Shown here piece after piece: positions 61,150-64,000 of a stretch of DNA of 64,000 bases. Source of the DNA: Alphaproteobacteria bacterium (GTDB taxonomy: Bacteria; Pseudomonadota; Alphaproteobacteria; Caulobacterales; Hyphomonadaceae); contig WGLW01000003.1 of assembly GCA_016125405.1 (NCBI GenBank), forward strand, positions 62,001 through 126,000, written 5' to 3'. Under the pieces are notes generated by a model. That model was not told the DNA's origin. It worked only from the letters and a program-made list of their open reading frames with translations, and ran no database searches. Position numbers and translations under genes: made by a program. Positions within the stretch are counted from its first letter, which is position 1. Every line of letters begins with the position of its first letter.

Positions 61150-61746
61150 ATGTCGACCGGCGAAGATGCATCGAACGATCCGCGGTGGCGGAAGTTCGTC
61201 GACGTTGGATTGAAGTGCTCTTGCGGCGAAACGCACGTCGGCCTCATTTCCCTGTCGATGCTCGTTCCCGCCGGTTGGCCCGGTTCGACGGACCCGGATT
61301 CGAACGAAAACCTGAACCTCGACGGAAATTTTCTTTCGACGGACTATTGCGTATGGGAGGGAAAATACTTCGCCATACGGATGTCGTTGCCGATGCGCAT
61401 ACAAGGTATCGAGTCGCCAGCGCTTCTGTTGTCGGTATGGGGCAGCGTGGACCGGACGAACTTCGACGCCTACGTGGCGGCGGTTCGCAACAACACGCTC
61501 AACGATCGGGCCCACGCGCCGGCGCGGCTTGTGAACCGGATTGCCGGTTTTCCCGACACGTTCGGATTGATGGGCGCCGCGATACAACAACCGGGCGAAC
61601 CGCCACTCCTGCTCGTTCTCAACGGCGCCGACAACAAGCCGAGCGACCATCCGCTCATTCATGAAGAACGCAACGGCATCACGCTTGACCGGTTGTTCGA
61701 CATCTACGCCGAGAACGGCCACGACATGCGTTCAAGTTTCACCTGA
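61150..61746 (+). CDS. DUF2199 protein inserted between gatC and gatA
   Basis: A 198-residue protein of unknown function. VGLKCSCGETHVGL near the N-terminus gives a C-x-C-G...H motif, GNFLSTDYCVWEGKYFAIRMSLPMRI and ALLLSVWGSVDRTNF follow, all features of DUF2199 proteins. The Cys/His pattern suggests a small zinc-ribbon-like site. It starts 6 bases after gatC and ends 12 bases before gatA, same strand, so it is translated from the gat transcript. Its codon use resembles the neighbours but AT-richer stretches (61310-61390) suggest it may be a later insertion. Confidence 0.85.
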   Translation: MSTGEDASNDPRWRKFVDVGLKCSCGETHVGLISLSMLVPAGWPGSTDPDSNENLNLDGNFLSTDYCVWEGKYFAIRMSLPMRIQGIESPALLLSVWGSVDRTNFDAYVAAVRNNTLNDRAHAPARLVNRIAGFPDTFGLMGAAIQQPGEPPLLLVLNGADNKPSDHPLIHEERNGITLDRLFDIYAENGHDMRSSFT

Positions 61747-61758
61747 CCGGCCAGCAAC

Positions 61759-63240
61759 ATGACCGACCTTATCAACCTCACACTTTCCGACGCCGTTGAC
61801 GGCCTCAAGGCGAAGCAGTTTTCGTCGAAGGAGATCACGCAGGCGTTCCTGACGGAGATCGACAGGTCGAACCCGCACCTCAACGCCTATGTGGTGGTGA
61901 CGGCGGACAAGGCGCTGGCCATGGCGGAAGCGGCCGACAAGAAGCTCGCAACCGGCAAATCGGTCGGAAAGCTCGAAGGCGCTCCCCTGGGGATCAAGGA
62001 CCTCTTCTGCACCGAGGGCGTACGCACCACGGCCTGCTCCAACATCCTCGGCGAGTTCACGCCACCCTATGAAAGCACCGTGACCCAGAACCTCTGGAAC
62101 GAGGGCGCGGTGATGCTGGGCAAGCTCAACATGGACGAGTTCGCCATGGGGAGTTCCAACGAAACCTCACGCTTCGGCCCCCCGTCCAACCCGTGGCGGC
62201 GCAAGGGGTCCAACGCCGCGCTGACGGCGGGTGGTTCGTCCGGCGGCTCGGCGACCGCCGTGGCGTCCGATCTTTGTCTGGCGGCGACGGCGTCGGATAC
62301 CGGCGGATCGATCCGCCAGCCCGCCGCCTTCGTGGGCGTCACCGGCATCAAGCCGACGTATGGCCGGGCCAGCCGGTACGGCATGGTCGCTTTCGCGTCG
62401 TCGCTCGATCAGGCTGGTCCGTTGGCCAAGACCGTGAAAGACGCAGCGCTGATGCTGGAAGTGATGTGCTCTGCCGACGACAGGGACTCCACCAGCCTGC
62501 ACCTGCCGGTTCCGCAGTGGACCAAATCGATCGGCAAGTCGGTCAAGGGCATGAAGATCGGCGTGCCGAAGGAATATCGCGTCGCCGGTATGCCCGACGA
62601 GATCGAGAAGCTGTGGTCGCAAGGGATCGCCTGGCTGAAGGCGGCTGGCGCCACCATCGTGGATGTGTCGCTGCCACACACGAAATATGCCCTGCCGGCA
62701 TACTACATCGTGGCTCCCGCGGAAGCTTCCTCCAACCTCGCGCGCTATGACGGCATGCGCTACGGCGCCCGCGTTTCGGGCGGTGGTTCGCTGACCGACA
62801 CATACGAACAGACGCGGGCGACCGGCTTCGGCGCTGAAGTACAGCGCCGCCTGCTGATCGGCACGTATGTGCTCTCGGCCGGGTATTACGACGCCTATTA
62901 CCTGCGGGCGCAGAAGGTGCGCACCCGCATCCTGCAGGACTTCGAGGCGGCGTTCGAAAAGGTCGACGCCCTGCTGACGCCGACGACGCCGTCGGCGGCG
63001 TTCGCCTATGGCGAAAAGTCCGGCGATCCGGTTGAAATGTACCTCAACGACATCTTCACCGTGACGGCCAACCTCGCGGGCTTGCCGGCGATCTCTGTGC
63101 CCGCCGCGGTGGATAGCCAGGGGCTTCCGCTCGGCCTGCAGGTTATCGGCAAGGCGTTGGATGAAGAGGCCTGTTTCAAGGTCGGCGCCGCGATCGAGGA
63201 CGCCGCCGGATTCAACGCCAGGCCGGAGCGTTGGTGGTAA
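61759..63240 (+). CDS. gatA: Asp/Glu-tRNA(Asn/Gln) amidotransferase subunit A
   Basis: A 493-residue amidase that releases ammonia from glutamine for transamidation of Glu-tRNA(Gln) (and Asp-tRNA(Asn)). The catalytic Ser-cisSer-Lys triad is visible: Lys80 in LGIKDLFC, Ser160 in [10 protein letters not shown] and nucleophile Ser184 in [10 protein letters not shown]. It is consistent with the indirect route to Gln-tRNA and the presence of gltX at 9947. Its last seven bases overlap the start of the following DUF429 gene. Confidence 0.97.
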   Translation: MTDLINLTLSDAVDGLKAKQFSSKEITQAFLTEIDRSNPHLNAYVVVTADKALAMAEAADKKLATGKSVGKLEGAPLGIKDLFCTEGVRTTACSNILGEFTPPYESTVTQNLWNEGAVMLGKLNMDEFAMGSSNETSRFGPPSNPWRRKGSNAALTAGGSSGGSATAVASDLCLAATASDTGGSIRQPAAFVGVTGIKPTYGRASRYGMVAFASSLDQAGPLAKTVKDAALMLEVMCSADDRDSTSLHLPVPQWTKSIGKSVKGMKIGVPKEYRVAGMPDEIEKLWSQGIAWLKAAGATIVDVSLPHTKYALPAYYIVAPAEASSNLARYDGMRYGARVSGGGSLTDTYEQTRATGFGAEVQRRLLIGTYVLSAGYYDAYYLRAQKVRTRILQDFEAAFEKVDALLTPTTPSAAFAYGEKSGDPVEMYLNDIFTVTANLAGLPAISVPAAVDSQGLPLGLQVIGKALDEEACFKVGAAIEDAAGFNARPERWW

Positions 63241-63938
63241 CGCCCACGCTGATTGGCGTCGACGGCGCCAGGGCCGGCTGGATCAGCGCCTGGAAGGCGC
63301 CCCGAAGGGCGATACGCCTCAAGCTCTACACCGCCTTCGCCGATCTGGTGTGCGAGGCGCCGGATGGGTCGATCATCATGGTCGACATGCCGGTCGGCCT
63401 TTCCGAGGCAACTGAGGACGGCGGGCGCTCCTGCGAGCGGGCGTGCCGGGCGTTTCTAAGGGCCAAATCCTCGTCAGTGTTCTCGACGCCGTCCCGCGCG
63501 GCCCTTGAGGCTACCACACGAGAGAAAGCGGGCGCGATCGTCCGCAGGGATTTGCCGCATCGCACCGGCGTGACGCTCCAGTTGTGGAACATCCGCCAGA
63601 AAATCCTGGAGCTGGATGCCATTATCGGCGCCAACCATCGACCGGTCAGAATTCTCGAAACCCACCCCGAAGCGATATTCGCAACCCTGAACGGCGGCGA
63701 CGCGGTTCTGGCGAAAAAGAAATCGCTGGAGGGCAGGCGACTTCGGCTGTCGCTTCTGGCCGGGCAAGGTCTCGATATCGAGCCGCTTGTCGGTGCGCGT
63801 CCCAGGGGATGTGCAGCCGACGACGTGATCGATGCTTGCGCCTGCCTTTGGGCCGCGACACGCGTTTCAAGCGGGACGGCGACGGTCTTTGGTCGGGGCG
63901 TCGACGCCAGGGGGCGGGAAACCGGGATCACCGTCTGA
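63234..63938 (+). CDS. DUF429 protein
   Basis: A 234-residue protein. [15 protein letters not shown] at the start, [45 protein letters not shown] in the middle, [14 protein letters not shown] and a terminal [13 protein letters not shown] match DUF429, an RNase H-fold family of predicted nucleases of unknown function. The conserved acidic residues (Asp in GVDGA, Asp in VDMP, Glu in ETHPE, Asp in DDVIDA) are intact. GTG 63234, with GGAG upstream, overlaps gatA by seven bases, so translation is coupled. It would be expected to precede gatB or a further operon gene. Confidence 0.9.
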   Translation: MVTPTLIGVDGARAGWISAWKAPRRAIRLKLYTAFADLVCEAPDGSIIMVDMPVGLSEATEDGGRSCERACRAFLRAKSSSVFSTPSRAALEATTREKAGAIVRRDLPHRTGVTLQLWNIRQKILELDAIIGANHRPVRILETHPEAIFATLNGGDAVLAKKKSLEGRRLRLSLLAGQGLDIEPLVGARPRGCAADDVIDACACLWAATRVSSGTATVFGRGVDARGRETGITV

Positions 63939-64000
63939 GCGATTGCCGCCACAATGCTGTCAGCACGCGTCCGCCAGCGTCCTTTCGGGCTCCATAAGCC

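Noticed and set aside
1-64000. CRISPR arrays, insertion sequences, phage genes, integrases or rRNA
   Set aside because: No regularly spaced repeats, transposase or integrase motifs, or rRNA sequence were seen.

Overview
The window is a gene-dense, high-GC chromosomal segment of an alphaproteobacterium. Support for this comes from a DUF2842 gene, a complex I accessory subunit of the NDUFS4 type, a two-domain cold-shock protein, a class I PHA synthase, the gene orders rplM-rpsI-argC and hom-glpX-recJ, the pyrB-pyrC'-plsY-dprA-topA-rnr chain, and promoters that fit the EcfG general-stress sigma factor (GGAAC, 17 bases, CGTT). A Caulobacterales/Hyphomonadales-like aerobe is a reasonable guess, but the genus cannot be read from the sequence. 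I see no rRNA, insertion sequence, phage, integron or CRISPR array. Three tRNA genes are present: Glu(TTC), Pro(TGG) and Arg(TCT).

Layout. 0-5 kb: the 3' end of a class A acid phosphatase, aspartate-semialdehyde dehydrogenase, class II DAHP synthase, a small lipoprotein and a MATE exporter. 5-15 kb: HU, a DUF429-like protein, two oxidoreductases, a double retropepsin-like protein, a glutamyl-tRNA synthetase, a YqjD-like stress protein and a large FAD oxidoreductase. 15-23 kb: a quinohemoprotein PQQ alcohol dehydrogenase, a LOG-family hydrolase, an Atm1-type ABC exporter, a RibD/DHFR-like reductase and a tandem pair of glutathione peroxidases. 22-29 kb: heme A synthase, ribosomal proteins L13/S9, ArgC, a hydrolase and PHA synthase. 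29-36 kb: an aminotransferase, homoserine dehydrogenase, a POT peptide transporter, GlpX and RecJ. 36-41 kb: the three tRNAs, cold-shock, DUF192, thioesterase, CbiX-like, complex I accessory and SET-domain genes, and a Gly-rich acidic/basic protein. 41-50 kb: hemerythrin behind an EcfG-type promoter, the prkA-yeaH-spoVR cluster, a membrane PQQ glucose-type dehydrogenase and L33. 50-64 kb: on the minus strand, pyrB-pyrC'-plsY-dprA, topA-rnr-nudix and ruvX; on the plus strand, gatC-DUF2199-gatA-DUF429.

Most genes are housekeeping. Aerobic periplasmic oxidation is represented by two PQQ enzymes and heme A synthesis, and stress or stationary-phase survival by hemerythrin, PrkA/YeaH/SpoVR, the YqjD-like protein, glutathione peroxidases and PHA storage.

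No wholly new multi-gene system stands out. The most interesting points are: a quinohemoprotein alcohol dehydrogenase with the Asp-x-Asp signature associated with lanthanide-dependent PQQ enzymes; a GlpX-type phosphatase whose usual GEGE-DEAPM metal motif is rewritten; an acid phosphatase lacking the Asp of its third motif; a dihydroorotase without its metal-binding histidines next to pyrB; two uncharacterised genes threaded into the gat operon; and several unexplained hairpins in front of genes.
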